Shown: positions 28,126 through 39,282, counted from the first letter of the stretch. The stretch: DNA of 64,000 nt from Gammaproteobacteria bacterium (GCA_009843635.1 VYDB01000010.1:20820-84819), one strand, 5' to 3'. Notes: a model not told the origin generated them from the letters alone. Numbers and translations are program-made.

Positions 28126-29162
28126 GAAGAGGGCTCATCGCCAGCCCGGCCCATCATGCGGCTGACCCGTGCCAACTCGTCGAGCCGCTCCTTGGCGAGC
28201 CCGGCGGCAATGGCATCCTGGGCCATCTCGACGCCGGCGGCGTGGTCGAGGGCGACCCCGGCAGCGTAGATGGCGGCGCCGGCGTTCAAGGCGACGATGT
28301 CCGCCGCCGCCGAATCCGGCCGGGTCAGGGATTCACGGACCAGCGACAGGCTGGACTCGGTGGAGTCCGCACGCAGCCCGGCGGCGTCGCGGCGGGTTAG
28401 CCCGAAGTCCTCAGGGACCACTTCGTATTGCTCAATGCGCCCACCCTTTAGTTCGCAAACCTGGCTCGGGCCATCTATGGCCAATTCATCTAGCCCCTCG
28501 GCATGGACGATGAGCACCTGCTCACCGCCGAGGCGCTTGGCCACCTCCGCCAGCGGGCGCAGCCAATCGGGGCTGAACACGCCGATCACCTGGCGGCGGG
28601 CGCCCGCCGGATTGGTGAGCGGTCCGAGCACGTTCATCAAGGTGCGAAAGCCGAGCGCCTGGCGCACCGGTGCCGCGTGGCGCATGGCGCCGTGGTGGCG
28701 CTGGGCGAATAGAAAGCCGATGCCGATCTCGCGAATGCAGTGGGCGATCTGCGCCGGGGTCAACTCCAAGTTCACGCCTGCGGCTTCGAGCACGTCGGCG
28801 CTGCCGCTGAACCCGGTCATCTTGCGGTTGCCGTGCTTGGCGACCCGCGCCCCGGCGGCAGCGGCCACGAAGCCCGCAGCAGTGGAAATGTTGAAGAGCT
28901 TGGCGCCGCTGCCGCCAGTGCCGCAAGTATCGACCAGATGCTCGGCCTCCACCTCCACCCGCAGCGAAAGCGCCCGCATGGCCTCGGCGGCGCCCGCGAC
29001 CTCGGCGGGAGTCTCGCCCTTCATGCGCAATGCCGTCAGCAGGGCGCCGGTTTGCGCTGGAGCGGCGTCACCCGACATCACTTGCCGAAACACGGCATTG
29101 GCGTCCTCTTGGCTGAGCGAGCGCCCCGCCACCAGTGCCGCCAAGGCGGTTTGAATGTCCAT
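28122..29162 (-). CDS. trpD: Anthranilate phosphoribosyltransferase
   Basis: A 346-residue enzyme that joins anthranilate to phosphoribosyl pyrophosphate. The PRPP and metal site [17 protein letters not shown] is clear, followed by [56 protein letters not shown] and VHAEGLDEL. Length is normal. The ATG lies 4 bp after the trpG stop and the TGA overlaps trpC, so trpG, trpD and trpC form a tight block, as in pseudomonads. Confidence 0.97.
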   Translation of the reverse strand: MDIQTALAALVAGRSLSQEDANAVFRQVMSGDAAPAQTGALLTALRMKGETPAEVAGAAEAMRALSLRVEVEAEHLVDTCGTGGSGAKLFNISTAAGFVAAAAGARVAKHGNRKMTGFSGSADVLEAAGVNLELTPAQIAHCIREIGIGFLFAQRHHGAMRHAAPVRQALGFRTLMNVLGPLTNPAGARRQVIGVFSPDWLRPLAEVAKRLGGEQVLIVHAEGLDELAIDGPSQVCELKGGRIEQYEVVPEDFGLTRRDAAGLRADSTESSLSLVRESLTRPDSAAADIVALNAGAAIYAAGVALDHAAGVEMAQDAIAAGLAKERLDELARVSRMMGRAGDEPSS

Positions 29163-29166
29163 GCCT

Positions 29167-29757
<591 letters not shown>

Positions 29758-29781
29758 GGGACAACTAAATCTCCAACATTT

Positions 29782-29839
29782 CGAGGGCAAGATGCCCTCG
29801 CTCCGGGGGCTCCACTGGAGCGAGGGCATCTTGCCCTCG
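29782..29839. repeat. Perfect 23-bp inverted repeat (REP-like double hairpin)
   Basis: Two arms of 23 bp (29782-29804 and 29817-29839) are exact reverse complements around a 12-bp loop. Each arm contains a smaller palindrome, CGAGGGC-AAGAT-GCCCTCG. The nested symmetry is that of REP/BIME-type elements, which are usually dispersed in a genome. It lies between the channel gene and trpG and could also slow transcription or protect mRNA ends. Confidence 0.75.
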
Positions 29840-29875
29840 ATAGGGAACGACGGATGCCGGTTGCGTCGGGCTGGA

Positions 29876-30667
29876 TCATTGCAGTCGGCGCTCCAGGCGC
29901 GCGAGCATCTCCTGGGTGGTCTTCAGCTCGCGCAGGATCTCCTCCCGACCGGGCGTCGTCTCCAGCTCGCGCAGGCGCTCCTGCTTGGCTTCGTCCAAGT
30001 TGTTCAACACCACGGCGATGAACAGGTTGATCACCACGAAGGTGCCCAACACAACGAAGCTCACGAAGTAAGCCCAAGCCCAGCCATGGGTGGCCATGGC
30101 GGCGTACATGATGTCGGTCCAGTCCTCCAGCGTGACGATGCGGAACAGGGACAGCAGCGAGATGCCGAGATTGCGCCAATGGGTGGGGTCCGCCTCGTGG
30201 AACAGGTGGTAGCCCGCCACGCCGTACACGTAGAAGATGATCGACATCAGGATGATCACATGGCCCATGCTGGGTATCGAGCGGACCAACGTGGCCACGA
30301 TCAGGCGCAGCTCCGGCAAGGCGGACACCAGCCGCAGCACCCGCATCAATCGGGCAAGCCGGGCCAGGGTGGCCAACTGGCCGGTCGCCGGCAGCAAGCT
30401 GATGACGACGATGGTGAAGTCGAAGAGGTTCCAGCCATCCTTGAAGTAGCGGCTCGGATGCGGATGCTCGGCGGCGATCTTGATGATGGCTTCGACGACA
30501 AAGATCGCCAGGAAGAGTTGGTTCAAGGCGGCGAACAGCCCGGCATAGGTTTCGCGCAGCGCCGCCGAGGTATCCAAGCCGATGACGACGCCGTTGGCGA
30601 TGATCACCGCCGTGATGCCGTGCTGGAACCAGCCGCTGCCGGTGATGCGGCGCAGAAAATCGGTCAT
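29876..30667 (-). CDS. Bacterial voltage-gated sodium channel family protein
   Basis: A 263-residue single-domain six-helix ion channel. S1-S3 span about 15-95. S4 carries arginines every third residue (R103, R106, R109, R112 in [14 protein letters not shown]). The pore loop has the selectivity filter TLEDWTD at 179-185, close to TLESW of NaChBac-type channels. S6 is [21 protein letters not shown], and the last 40 residues form a charged coiled coil ([22 protein letters not shown]) that would tetramerise. The extra acid D182 and D185 could alter ion selectivity toward calcium. ATG 30667 overlaps the trpE stop as ATGA, placing the channel inside the tryptophan operon. Confidence 0.93.
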   Translation of the reverse strand: MTDFLRRITGSGWFQHGITAVIIANGVVIGLDTSAALRETYAGLFAALNQLFLAIFVVEAIIKIAAEHPHPSRYFKDGWNLFDFTIVVISLLPATGQLATLARLARLMRVLRLVSALPELRLIVATLVRSIPSMGHVIILMSIIFYVYGVAGYHLFHEADPTHWRNLGISLLSLFRIVTLEDWTDIMYAAMATHGWAWAYFVSFVVLGTFVVINLFIAVVLNNLDEAKQERLRELETTPGREEILRELKTTQEMLARLERRLQ

Positions 30668-32160
30668 GGCGCGACCTCCTCCAAGCCCTTCAGCCCCGCC
30701 TCCGCCAACGCGGCGGCGCGGAAGATGGCCCGGCCCTTGTTCATGCTTTCCTTCCACTCCAGGCGTGGGCTGGAATCGGCGACGATGCCGCCGCCGGCCT
30801 CTATGTATAGGGTGCCGTCCTTCACCACGGCCGTGCGGATGGCGATGGCCGTGTCCATGTTGCCGTTCCAGCCGAGATAGCCCACCGCCCCGCCGTAGAT
30901 GCCCCGCTTGACGGGCTCGAGTTCATCGATGATCTCCATGGCGCGGATTTTCGGCGCGCCGGACAGGGTGCCCACCGGCAGCGTCGCCCGCAGCACGTCC
31001 ATGGCCGTCTTGCCGGGCCGAAGCCTTCCGGTGACGTTGCTGGAGATGTGCATGACGTGGGAGTAGCGCTCGATGGCGAACTTCTCGGTCACCTCAACCG
31101 AGCCGATCTCCGCCACCCGACCCACGTCGTTGCGGCCGAGGTCGATCAGCATCAAGTGCTCCGCGATCTCCTTGGGATCATTGGCCAGCTCCTCCTCCAT
31201 AGCCTGATCCTCCTCCGGTGTGCGGCCCCGCCGCCGGGTGCCGGCCAAGGGCCGGTTGATGACGGTGCCGTCCTCCAGGCGAGCCAGGATCTCCGGCGAG
31301 GAGCTGACGATCTGAAAGTCCTCGAGGTCCATGAAGTACATGTAGGGCGAGGGGTTGAGGTGGCGCAGCGCCCGGTACAGGTTGATCGAGTCCGCGCCAA
31401 AGGGAATGGACATGCGTTGCGCGAGCACCACCTGCATCACGTCGCCGGCCTGGGTGTAGTCGCGGATCTTCTCCACCGCCGCCTTGAACGGCGCCTCGCC
31501 GAACTCGGAGACGAAGTCGCTTTCCAGCACTTCGGCGTTGGCCCCGCTCTCGGCGATGGGCGGCACCGCGGCCGCAAGCTTGCGGGCCAAGGCGTTCAAA
31601 CGCTCCAAGGTGCGCTCACGGATGCCCGGTTCGCCCGGATCCACGAGGCGGATCAACTGCATGCTCGCCTTCAGGTTGTCGAAGATGAGCAGTTCCTCGG
31701 AAACCATCAGCACGATGTCCGGGGTGCCCACGGGATCCGGGGGCGCGCTGTCGGCGAGCCGCTTTTCGATGTAACGAACGCAATCGTAGCCAAAGTAGCC
31801 CACCAAGCCCCCGTGAAACCTCGGCAGGCCCGGCACCGGCGCGACCCGGTACCGGGCCTGGAAGGCTTCGACGAAGGCCAGCGGGTCCTCGACTTCCGCC
31901 TGCTCCACGCATTCGCCGTCGGTGTGGATCTCGACCCGGTGGCCAAACACCTTGAGCACGGTGCGCGCCGGCAGGCCGATGATGGAGTACCGCCCCCAAG
32001 TCTCCCCGCCGTGGGCGGACTCCAGCAGATAGGACCAGGGCCCCCGGGCGATCTTCAAGTAGGCGGACAGCGGCGTGTCGAGGTCGGCCAGTATCTCCAG
32101 CGCCAGCGGCACCCGGTTGTATCCTTGGGCGGCCAGATCGGCCAAGTCATCAGCGTTCAT
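30664..32160 (-). CDS. trpE: Anthranilate synthase component I
   Basis: A 498-residue chorismate-using enzyme that makes anthranilate with TrpG. The N-terminal tryptophan-binding region has [18 protein letters not shown]. The catalytic domain shows [94 protein letters not shown] and [23 protein letters not shown] 32160 is chosen because the protein then starts like its relatives; the longer frame adds 27 unrelated residues. The 258 bp upstream contain no Trp-rich leader peptide, so control by attenuation is not evident. Feedback by tryptophan is expected from the family. Confidence 0.96.
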   Translation of the reverse strand: MNADDLADLAAQGYNRVPLALEILADLDTPLSAYLKIARGPWSYLLESAHGGETWGRYSIIGLPARTVLKVFGHRVEIHTDGECVEQAEVEDPLAFVEAFQARYRVAPVPGLPRFHGGLVGYFGYDCVRYIEKRLADSAPPDPVGTPDIVLMVSEELLIFDNLKASMQLIRLVDPGEPGIRERTLERLNALARKLAAAVPPIAESGANAEVLESDFVSEFGEAPFKAAVEKIRDYTQAGDVMQVVLAQRMSIPFGADSINLYRALRHLNPSPYMYFMDLEDFQIVSSSPEILARLEDGTVINRPLAGTRRRGRTPEEDQAMEEELANDPKEIAEHLMLIDLGRNDVGRVAEIGSVEVTEKFAIERYSHVMHISSNVTGRLRPGKTAMDVLRATLPVGTLSGAPKIRAMEIIDELEPVKRGIYGGAVGYLGWNGNMDTAIAIRTAVVKDGTLYIEAGGGIVADSSPRLEWKESMNKGRAIFRAAALAEAGLKGLEEVAP

Positions 32161-32379
32161 GGGTAGGTCTCTTGAGTGGTTGGGTTCGCCGCCCAGATTC
32201 AAAGCGGGCGGCAGGGCGGTTCGGGCGTTTAAATTCGCCAACGAAACCCAGCGAGACCGGCCAGCTGAGGAGACCGTCCACGGGCAAGCGCCCGGTGCCG
32301 CTGTCCATTCGCACTGCGCACCAAATCACCCGTTCTGCATCGAGTCTTCATTGCAGGAAACCACTCTTCCGTCTTGGCT

Positions 32380-32402
32380 GCGGTGCGCAGAGGGCGCACC
32401 GC
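32380..32402 (-). terminator. Hairpin in the gph-trpE gap
   Basis: A 9-bp perfect stem GCGGTGCGC / GCGCACCGC with a 5-base loop lies 17 bp after the gph stop on the minus strand. No T-run follows, so it would be a weak or rho-assisted terminator, or an RNA-stabilising stem. The rest of the gap to trpE shows nothing else recognisable. Confidence 0.45.
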
Positions 32403-32418
32403 GCTGCCGGGCCGCAGG

Positions 32419-33072
32419 TTAAAGCAGGTCCCGGAAGGTTTCAATAACCGCATCGGCCCCCAAGTCCGCCGCCGCCACGCCCTGGCGGTAGCCGTAGGCG
32501 ACGCAGACCACGGCGCAGCCGGCCGCCCGGGCGCAGCCCACGTCCGCTAGGGAGTCGCCCACGAACAGCACTTCGTCCACCCCGAGGCCGAGCGCCTCGC
32601 AAGCGGCCAGTGCCGGGTCCGGGGCTGGCTTCGACCGGGCGGTGGTGTCGCCCGCCACGACTGCGTCGAAGTGGCCGGCGAAGCCAATCTCGGCCAGCAG
32701 CTTGTTGGTCAGTTCGCCGCGCTTGTTGGTCACCACGGCCAGCTTGGCGCCCCGTCCGGCGAGGACGGCGAGGGTTTCCTCAACGTCGGCGAAAGGCGCG
32801 CTCTCGACCGCGATGCGGCCGCGGTAGCATTCGAGGAAACTCGCCAGCATGGCGTCCACCGCATCGGCCGGGGCATCACGGTGCGCCACCGCCCGTTCCA
32901 AGGCGCTGCGGGCGCCCTGTCCCACCCAGTTGCGCGCCACTGCCACATCCACGCCATTGAGGCCGAATTCGGCCAGCGCGTGGTTCAGGGCGAAGGTCAA
33001 ATCCGGGGCAGTGTCGATGAGGGTGCCGTCGAGGTCGAAGAGATAGCCCGCATATCTGGAGAGTTTGCCCAT
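32419..33072 (-). CDS. gph: Phosphoglycolate phosphatase (HAD family)
   Basis: A 217-residue HAD hydrolase. Motif I is YLFDLDGTLIDT (D13 nucleophile, D15), motif II is AVVTNKRGEL, the Lys motif is ARSKPAPDP, and motif III is VLFVGDSLADVGCARAAG. The cap domain is of the helical type expected for phosphoglycolate phosphatase, which removes 2-phosphoglycolate formed by DNA repair or oxygenase action. The order rpe-gph-trpE is common in gammaproteobacteria, which supports the name. It starts 94 bp after rpe. Confidence 0.92.
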   Translation of the reverse strand: MGKLSRYAGYLFDLDGTLIDTAPDLTFALNHALAEFGLNGVDVAVARNWVGQGARSALERAVAHRDAPADAVDAMLASFLECYRGRIAVESAPFADVEETLAVLAGRGAKLAVVTNKRGELTNKLLAEIGFAGHFDAVVAGDTTARSKPAPDPALAACEALGLGVDEVLFVGDSLADVGCARAAGCAVVCVAYGYRQGVAAADLGADAVIETFRDLL

Positions 33073-33144
33073 GAAGCTTGTGACTAAGCGCCGTTCGCGC
33101 GTCAGTTCTTTCTTTGCACTTGGGAACCGCGCCGAAGGCCGAAG

Positions 33145-33167
33145 GAGTTGGGCGGTAAGCCCAACTC
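33145..33167 (-). terminator. Hairpin overlapping the rpe stop codon
   Basis: A 9-bp stem GAGTTGGGC / GCCCAACTC with loop GGTAA starts inside the rpe TGA on the minus strand. It has no T-run. It could be an rpe terminator, a 3' mRNA stabiliser, or a REP-like half element. Confidence 0.4.
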
Positions 33168-33846
33168 AAACGGACCGAAGGTCCGCAAGCTCCTCCCGCA
33201 TGGCGGTGATGGTGGCGGCATAGTCCTCGGCGCCGAAGATGGCGCTGCCCGCCACGAACGTGTCGGCCCCGGCCGCCGCCGCTTGGGCGATGTTGGCCAC
33301 CTTGATGCCGCCATCGATCTCCAGGCGAACCCGCCGACCGGAGGCGTCGATGCGCCGCCGCGCTTCGGCCAGCTTGCCGAGGCTCGACTCGATGAAGGCT
33401 TGGCCGCCGAAGCCCGGGTTGACGGACATGACAAGCGCCAAGTCAATGAGCTCGAGCGCCTCGTCGAGCGCCTGCAGGGGGGTCGCTGGATTGAACACCA
33501 GCCCGGCCTGGGCGCCGCCGTCCCGGATGAGGCTCAAGGTGCGGTGCAGATGCTCGGTACTCTCCGGGTGGACGCTGATCAGGTTGGCCCCGGCGTCCAG
33601 GAAGTCGCCGATCAGCCGGTCCACGGGCTTGACCATCAGATGGACGTCAAAGAAGCAGTCGAAGCCGGCCCGGCGCAACGACTCGAGCACCAGCGGGCCG
33701 ATGGTCAGATTGGGCACGTAGTGATTGTCCATGACGTCGAAGTGAATGACGTCCGCACCCGCTTCCAGCACGGCCTCGATCTCCGCGCCGAGCCGGGAGA
33801 AGTCCGCAGAGAGAATGGACGGCGCAATCCAGTGGTCCACAGGCAT
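33166..33846 (-). CDS. rpe: Ribulose-phosphate 3-epimerase
   Basis: A 226-residue TIM-barrel epimerase that interconverts ribulose 5-phosphate and xylulose 5-phosphate in the pentose phosphate pathway. [31 protein letters not shown] (metal-binding His and catalytic Asp), [13 protein letters not shown] and [17 protein letters not shown] with a late LEIDGGI are diagnostic. ATG 33846 gives [10 protein letters not shown], as in relatives; 37 further upstream codons would overlap the uridylyltransferase gene. It sits 4 bp after murU on the same strand. Confidence 0.97.
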   Translation of the reverse strand: MPVDHWIAPSILSADFSRLGAEIEAVLEAGADVIHFDVMDNHYVPNLTIGPLVLESLRRAGFDCFFDVHLMVKPVDRLIGDFLDAGANLISVHPESTEHLHRTLSLIRDGGAQAGLVFNPATPLQALDEALELIDLALVMSVNPGFGGQAFIESSLGKLAEARRRIDASGRRVRLEIDGGIKVANIAQAAAAGADTFVAGSAIFGAEDYAATITAMREELADLRSV

Positions 33847-33850
33847 GCCC

Positions 33851-34519
33851 TTACCGTACCACATCCACCTGCTTGCGCAGCGCCTCCAGTTGTTCCGGCG
33901 AGCCGATGTCGGTCCAAAAGCCCCGCCAAAGCTGGCCGGTGACCGCACCGTCGGCAACCGCCTTGAAATAGGTGCCGCTCAGCGAGAAGGGCACCGCCGC
34001 GCAGCCATCGAGCAGCCGCGGATGGATCAGCGCCAAGCCGCAGAACACGAAGCTGTCGCCGCGGCCCGTAAGCCGCTCGCCGTCCCATTCGAAATCGCCC
34101 CGCTGGCGGAACGGCGGGGTGGGCGTCAACAGCATGTGGACCAGCGCATCCTCGTCGAGCCGGCGGGCGAATTGGTTGAAGGGGAAATCCGTGTAGATGT
34201 CGCCCAAGAGCAGCCAGAAGGGTTCATCACCCAGCAGCGGCAAAGCCTGGACCACGCCGCCGCCCGTCTCCAGCAGCACCGGCTCGTGGCTGTAGCGCAC
34301 GTTCAGGCCGAAGGCTGCGCCGTCGCCGACGCAGGCTTCAATCTGTTCGCCGAAGTGATGCAGGTTGATCACCACCTCGGTGACGCCGGCGCCAGCCAGC
34401 CAACGGAGCTGATGGCAGATGAGCGGCGCGCCGCCCACCTCCATCATCGCCTTGGGAAGATGGTTGGTCAGCGGCTTGAGCCGCTTGCCTTGGCCGGCGG
34501 CCAGAATCATGGCTTTCAT
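33851..34519 (-). CDS. murU: N-acetylmuramate alpha-1-phosphate uridylyltransferase
   Basis: A 222-residue nucleotidyltransferase with the sugar-nucleotide signature [20 protein letters not shown] at residues 6-25 and the metal-binding acid in [12 protein letters not shown]. In pseudomonads MurU converts MurNAc 1-phosphate to UDP-MurNAc, a shortcut in peptidoglycan recycling that bypasses the fosfomycin target MurA. The partner kinase AmgK is directly upstream and overlaps it by 4 bp, and the divergent neighbour is lptD, the same layout as in Pseudomonas. The family name therefore rests on both sequence and context. Confidence 0.92.
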   Translation of the reverse strand: MKAMILAAGQGKRLKPLTNHLPKAMMEVGGAPLICHQLRWLAGAGVTEVVINLHHFGEQIEACVGDGAAFGLNVRYSHEPVLLETGGGVVQALPLLGDEPFWLLLGDIYTDFPFNQFARRLDEDALVHMLLTPTPPFRQRGDFEWDGERLTGRGDSFVFCGLALIHPRLLDGCAAVPFSLSGTYFKAVADGAVTGQLWRGFWTDIGSPEQLEALRKQVDVVR

Positions 34520-35508
34520 TGCGCGCCCGCCTTCAGAGCTGCCGCCGCACGGCCTTCAAGCCGCTGCAGCCAAGCCGACAAGTGACGGGTCTCGGCATAT
34601 CCGCCGACGATTCGACGCATGGCGGCGAGCACCGGCGCGATGTGGTCGAGGTGGCTGGCCTTGCCGTCCCGCAACCAAAGGCGGACGAAGATGCCGACCG
34701 CCTTGAACTGGCGCTGCAGGCCGGTGAGATCCAAAGCGCGGGCAAGGGCGTCCGTGGTGAAGTCGAAGCGCGATTGAACCCGGTAGCGTTCCTGCCAGTG
34801 GCGCAGCGCCCCTTCTTCGAAGGTGTGGTAGCAATCCCAGAGCAGGCATGCCAGATCGTAGGTGGCCGGACCGACCAGGGCGTCCTGAAAATCGACCAGC
34901 CCCAAGCGCCCATCCCCATCGAGAAGCAGGTTGCGGCAGTGGTAATCCCGGTGGATCAGGCACTGCGGCTGGCCAAGCGCATTGTCGATCAGCGCCTCGA
35001 AGGCGCTTTGCGCGCCGGGGTCGAGGGCTTCGCCGAGCCAGCTTCCTAAGAACCACTCGCTGAAGATGCCCAGTTCATCCCGTAGGCGGCTTTCCTCATA
35101 AGGCGCAACCGCCTGCGCTTCGACATCTTGGATGCGCACCAGGTTGGCAATGGCCTGCTCCAGGGCGCGGCGCTCGTCGGGTCCGCCATAGGCCTCCTCC
35201 AAGTGCCGCTCGCCGAGGTCGCTCAATAGAAAGTAGCCCGATTCGGTATCCATGGCGATGATCTCGGGCACTGGCAGCCGCGCGCCGCTAAACAAGCGCT
35301 GCATGGCCACGAAGGCGTCATTGCGCTCAAGCTCCGGCGGCGAGGCCATGACCACGGCGGACGATGACGAGCGCTTGGATGGAATCTCGGTGTTTGCCAT
35401 CCAGATGCGATAGAACCGCCGGTGGCTGGCCTCCACCCGCAACGGCGCGACCCGTTCGATCGGGGCGCCGACGCTCGCCGCCACCCAGTTCGCCAAGTCA
35501 GGGTCCAT
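34516..35508 (-). CDS. amgK: N-acetylmuramate/N-acetylglucosamine kinase
   Basis: A 330-residue kinase of the aminoglycoside phosphotransferase fold. The catalytic loop is LIHRDYHCRNLLLD, and the metal-binding segment is LVDFQDALVGPATYDLACLLWD. AmgK phosphorylates the anomeric carbon of MurNAc and GlcNAc for the recycling route completed by MurU, encoded next with ATGA overlap. Its start lies only 23 bp from the divergent lptD start, so their promoters must overlap or lie inside the coding ends. ATG 35508 is supported by the typical short N-terminal helix MDPDLANWV. Confidence 0.92.
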   Translation of the reverse strand: MDPDLANWVAASVGAPIERVAPLRVEASHRRFYRIWMANTEIPSKRSSSSAVVMASPPELERNDAFVAMQRLFSGARLPVPEIIAMDTESGYFLLSDLGERHLEEAYGGPDERRALEQAIANLVRIQDVEAQAVAPYEESRLRDELGIFSEWFLGSWLGEALDPGAQSAFEALIDNALGQPQCLIHRDYHCRNLLLDGDGRLGLVDFQDALVGPATYDLACLLWDCYHTFEEGALRHWQERYRVQSRFDFTTDALARALDLTGLQRQFKAVGIFVRLWLRDGKASHLDHIAPVLAAMRRIVGGYAETRHLSAWLQRLEGRAAAALKAGAQ

Positions 35509-35531
35509 GCCCCGATGGTATCATCCCCGCC

Positions 35532-37943
35532 ATGGGTCGGCGGTTGAAAGCGGTGGCCGGAAGCTTGGCACTGGCCATCGGTGCTTGCGCATTAGCCGCC
35601 AAGGCCGTGGCCGGGACGGACGGGACCGCCGCTGATGGGACACTGGCCGAACGCTTCTGGGTCGATTGGGGGGAGCTGACCCCCGCCGAGCGCCGCCGCC
35701 ACCCGGCCTGGTGCAGCGGTGCCTATCGATTCCCGGTGCCGCTGGCTGTGCCGGGCAATTCCAAGGTCAAGGCGGAGTCGGATTCGGCCGTTTACTTGAG
35801 CGATGGCACCGTGGAACTCGCAGGCGGTGTCGTGATTGCCCAAGGCGCCCGCCAAGTGCGCACCGAACGGGCGCTCATCAACCCGGAAGCCGACACCGCC
35901 ACAGCGCCTGGCACCGTGCGGATCAGCGATGCCGATGTCATGATGCAGGGCGCCTCCGCCGAAGTGCGCTTGGACAACCGGGCGGCCCGTCTCGACGACG
36001 CCCAAATCGTCCTCACTGGCCCCCAACTGCGCGGTCACGCCGACGCGGTCGAGCGCCAAGGGGACGGTGACATTTGGCTGACTGGAGCCCGGTTCACCCG
36101 CTGCGAGCCGGGCAACGGCAGTTGGCGAATCGACGCTCGCTCCCTGCACCTGCCCGACGGCGAGGTGTTCGGCACCGCCCGAGGCGCCGTGCTGCGGGTC
36201 AAGGGCGTTCCCTTGGCTTGGCTGCCCTACATGAAGTTCCCGGTCTCCGACGAGCGCCAGTCCGGGTTCCTGTTTCCCCACATCGGCGCCTCCGGCGAGG
36301 ACGGCATCGATTTGGCGCTGCCCTACTACCTCAATCTGGCCCCCAACTACGACGCCACCATCACCCCTCGGGTGCTCGGCAAGCGGGGCGTCGGCGCGCA
36401 GGGCGAACTGCGCCATCTCTCCCGCCGGGACCGCACCCGGCTGTTCGGCGGCTACCTGGCCAACGACAAGCTCTACGACGGCGACCTGGAGCGGGACGAC
36501 TGGCGGGACCTGCAAGCCGCCGGCGCCTTTCCGGGGGAGGACTTCGATCCGGCGGGGCGTTGGTTTGCCGGCCTCGAGCATCGCGGGCGGGCCGGACGCT
36601 TCCGCTCCTTCATCAACTACGCAGCGGTCAGCGACCGCGACTACTTCCGGGTGTTCGACGGCGCCGTCTCCGACCGTGGGCGCTTCAACTTGGAGCGTTA
36701 CGGCGAAATCAGCTACCGCCACGGCGGGTTCAGCGCCCGCCTTTGGGGCCAGAGCTTCCAGCGCCTTGACGAGATACGCCGCCCGGAGTACCGCCGGCTG
36801 CCGGAAATCGACATCGGCTACCAAGGCGTGGCGCTCGGTCCGCTGCGGCTCTCCCTGGACGCTCGGGGCGCCGCTTTCGACCGCAGCACCGAGAATCTAC
36901 GCGGCATCCACGCACTGACCGGCGAACGCCTGCACCTCGAGCCCCGCCTGAGCGTGCCGCTGCACTGGCCGTTCGGTTTCCTCAACGCCCGCGCCGGCTA
37001 TCGTTACACCGCCTACGCGCTGGATTCGGAGGCCGAACATCTAGCGGATGATTCGCCCGAACGCAGCATCTTCTACGGCAGCCTGGATGGCGGCCTGATC
37101 TTCGAGCGCGACCTCGATGCGTTCGCAACGCCCTTGGTGCAGACCTTGGAACCAAGGGCGCGCTACTTCCGCCAAGGCTACGAAGACCAAGACCGGCTGC
37201 CCCTGTTCGACGCCAAGGCGTTGACCTTCAGCTATCGGCAACTGTTTCGCGACAACCGCTTTGCCGGGCTTGACCGCATCAGCGATGCCAATGAACTGAC
37301 GGTGGGCGTGACCAGCCGCTTCTTCAATCGAACCAACGGCCGGGAATACCTCTACGCGAGCCTAGGCCAGACCTTCCACTTCCGCGACCGGCGGGTCACG
37401 CTCGACGGTCGGTTGAGCGACGATGAGCGCCACAGCGCATCCGCCATCACCGGCGAGATCGGCGGGCAATTCGCCCGCCGCTGGCGGCTCACCGGCGCCT
37501 TGGCCTGGGACACGGGCGACAGCCAACTCGATGAAGCCGCCGCCACCCTGTCCTACCGGCGGGACAACCGGCGCATTCTCAACTTGGGCTACCGCCGCTT
37601 GGCCGGCGGCATCGATCAAACGGACCTGTCCCTCTATTGGCCGGTAGCGCGGCGGTATGCGGTCTTCGGGCGCTGGAACCACGACCTCAAATTGGGCCGA
37701 ACCATTGAGGGATTGGGCGGAATCGAGTACAACGACTGCTGCTGGCGGCTGCGCTTGGTGGTTCGCCGTCACTTGGACCATGCGGCGGTGCGCAGCCTTG
37801 ATAGCGTGGACCCGGACAGCGGCGTTTATCTGCAGATACTGTTCAAGGGACTCGGCGCCTTCGGCGGCCAAGTGGATTCAATACTCGAACGCAGCATTCG
37901 CGGCTACCGCTCCACCCCCTATTCGCTGTCCGAGGGGCGGTGA
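35532..37943 (+). CDS. lptD: LPS-assembly outer-membrane protein LptD
   Basis: An 803-residue protein starting at ATG 35532 with a signal peptide (MGRRLKAVAGSLALAIGACALAAKAVAG). The OstA-type jellyroll (VKAESDSAVYLSDGTVELAGGV onward) fills residues to about 220, then the 26-strand barrel region follows, including LPYMKFPVSDERQSGFLFP. LptD inserts lipopolysaccharide into the outer leaflet together with LptE. The disulfide cysteines are recognisable: AWCSG near the N-terminus, FTRCEPG, and the adjacent pair NDCCW near the C-terminus. The frame remains open upstream into amgK, but the signal peptide fixes the start. surA follows at 34 bp. Confidence 0.97.
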   Translation: MGRRLKAVAGSLALAIGACALAAKAVAGTDGTAADGTLAERFWVDWGELTPAERRRHPAWCSGAYRFPVPLAVPGNSKVKAESDSAVYLSDGTVELAGGVVIAQGARQVRTERALINPEADTATAPGTVRISDADVMMQGASAEVRLDNRAARLDDAQIVLTGPQLRGHADAVERQGDGDIWLTGARFTRCEPGNGSWRIDARSLHLPDGEVFGTARGAVLRVKGVPLAWLPYMKFPVSDERQSGFLFPHIGASGEDGIDLALPYYLNLAPNYDATITPRVLGKRGVGAQGELRHLSRRDRTRLFGGYLANDKLYDGDLERDDWRDLQAAGAFPGEDFDPAGRWFAGLEHRGRAGRFRSFINYAAVSDRDYFRVFDGAVSDRGRFNLERYGEISYRHGGFSARLWGQSFQRLDEIRRPEYRRLPEIDIGYQGVALGPLRLSLDARGAAFDRSTENLRGIHALTGERLHLEPRLSVPLHWPFGFLNARAGYRYTAYALDSEAEHLADDSPERSIFYGSLDGGLIFERDLDAFATPLVQTLEPRARYFRQGYEDQDRLPLFDAKALTFSYRQLFRDNRFAGLDRISDANELTVGVTSRFFNRTNGREYLYASLGQTFHFRDRRVTLDGRLSDDERHSASAITGEIGGQFARRWRLTGALAWDTGDSQLDEAAATLSYRRDNRRILNLGYRRLAGGIDQTDLSLYWPVARRYAVFGRWNHDLKLGRTIEGLGGIEYNDCCWRLRLVVRRHLDHAAVRSLDSVDPDSGVYLQILFKGLGAFGGQVDSILERSIRGYRSTPYSLSEGR

Positions 37944-37977
37944 CGCCGGCGACGGCTTAACGAAAAGGAAGCAGCAC

Positions 37978-39282
37978 ATGGGCTTTGAAAACAGTTTGAA
38001 GAGCGGTCTGCGGCGCGGCTTAAGCCTACTGCTGGCCCTCATCGGCGCGAGCGCGGCGCAGGCGCAATACCAGGAGCTGGACGGCATCGTCGCCATCGTC
38101 GATGACGACGTGGTGCTGGCCTCGGAGCTGCTCAGCCGCCTGGAGGTGGTGCGCGAGCAGATCGCCCGGGAAAACGTGCAGCCGCCCCCGGACAACGTGC
38201 TGGTCAGCCAGTTGATGGAACGGCTGGTGCTGGAGAACATTCAACTGCAGCAGGCACGCCGCCGGGGCGTGGAGATCGATGACGAATCGCTGACCCGGGC
38301 CGTGGCCGCGTTCGCCCAGCAGAACGAGATGACCATCGAGCAGTTCCAGCAGGCTCTCGTAGACGACGGCATGAGCTACCGCTCCTTCCGGGAGGACATT
38401 CGCCGAGAAATGCTCATTCAGCGCCTGCAGCGCAACATGGTGAACCGGCGCATCAGCATCAGCGAGCAGGACGTGGAGGACCTGCTGGACTCGCCCTACT
38501 ACCAGCAACTGCTGTCGGATGAATTTCGGGTGGGGCACATCCTGCTCGCCATCGAGGCCGGGGCCGGGGAGGGCACGGTGCAGGCCGCCGCCGACGAAGC
38601 CGAGCAAATCGTCAAGGATTTGCGCGCCGGCGCTGAGTTCAAGGAAACTGCCATCGCCAAGTCGGCGGGCGCCCGCGCCTTGGAGGGCGGCGACCTGGGG
38701 TGGCGGCGCGCCGGCGAGTTGCCGAGCCTCTTTGCCGATGAGGCGCTGCAACTGGAAATTGGCGAGACGGCGGATCCGATCAAGAGCGCGAGCGGCTTCC
38801 ACATCATTCAACTGCTCGACCAACGCGGCGCCGGCGTGCAAACCCAGGATCAAACCCTGGCCCGCCACATCCTGGTGCAGCCATCGGCCATCCGCACACC
38901 CGAACAGACCGAGGCGCTGATCGGCGACATCCACGGCCAACTGGCCGCCGGGAGCGACTTCTGCGCCTTGGCCGCCGAGCACTCGGAAGATCCCGGCAGC
39001 GCCTTGAACTGCGGCGACCTCGGCTGGACCACCGGCGAGCAATTCGTGCCGGCCTTCGTCGAGGCGATGAACGCCACCGCAACCGGCGAGCTGTCGGCCC
39101 CCTTCGAGTCAAGATACGGCTGGCACGTGATCGAAGTGCTGGAGCGACGCACCCAGGACATGGGCGAGGAGGCGCGCCGCAACATGGCGTTGCAGATTCT
39201 CCACCAACGGCGCTTCGACGAGGAGCTGCAGGCTTGGCTGAAGGAAATCCGCGACGAGGCCTTCGTCGAACTGCGGCTCTAG
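37978..39282 (+). CDS. surA: Periplasmic chaperone and peptidyl-prolyl isomerase SurA
   Basis: A 434-residue periplasmic protein. AAAAGGAAG precedes ATG 37978, and the signal peptide ends around [11 protein letters not shown]. The N-terminal chaperone domain ([19 protein letters not shown]) is followed by two parvulin domains: [10 protein letters not shown] to [11 protein letters not shown], and [14 protein letters not shown] to [12 protein letters not shown]. SurA escorts outer-membrane proteins, including LptD encoded just upstream, to the Bam complex. The pair lptD-surA-pdxA is conserved in gammaproteobacteria. Confidence 0.97.
   Translation: MGFENSLKSGLRRGLSLLLALIGASAAQAQYQELDGIVAIVDDDVVLASELLSRLEVVREQIARENVQPPPDNVLVSQLMERLVLENIQLQQARRRGVEIDDESLTRAVAAFAQQNEMTIEQFQQALVDDGMSYRSFREDIRREMLIQRLQRNMVNRRISISEQDVEDLLDSPYYQQLLSDEFRVGHILLAIEAGAGEGTVQAAADEAEQIVKDLRAGAEFKETAIAKSAGARALEGGDLGWRRAGELPSLFADEALQLEIGETADPIKSASGFHIIQLLDQRGAGVQTQDQTLARHILVQPSAIRTPEQTEALIGDIHGQLAAGSDFCALAAEHSEDPGSALNCGDLGWTTGEQFVPAFVEAMNATATGELSAPFESRYGWHVIEVLERRTQDMGEEARRNMALQILHQRRFDEELQAWLKEIRDEAFVELRL

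Noticed and set aside
32161..32418. Tryptophan leader peptide before trpE
   Set aside because: No short frame with clustered Trp codons or alternating stems was found on the minus strand.
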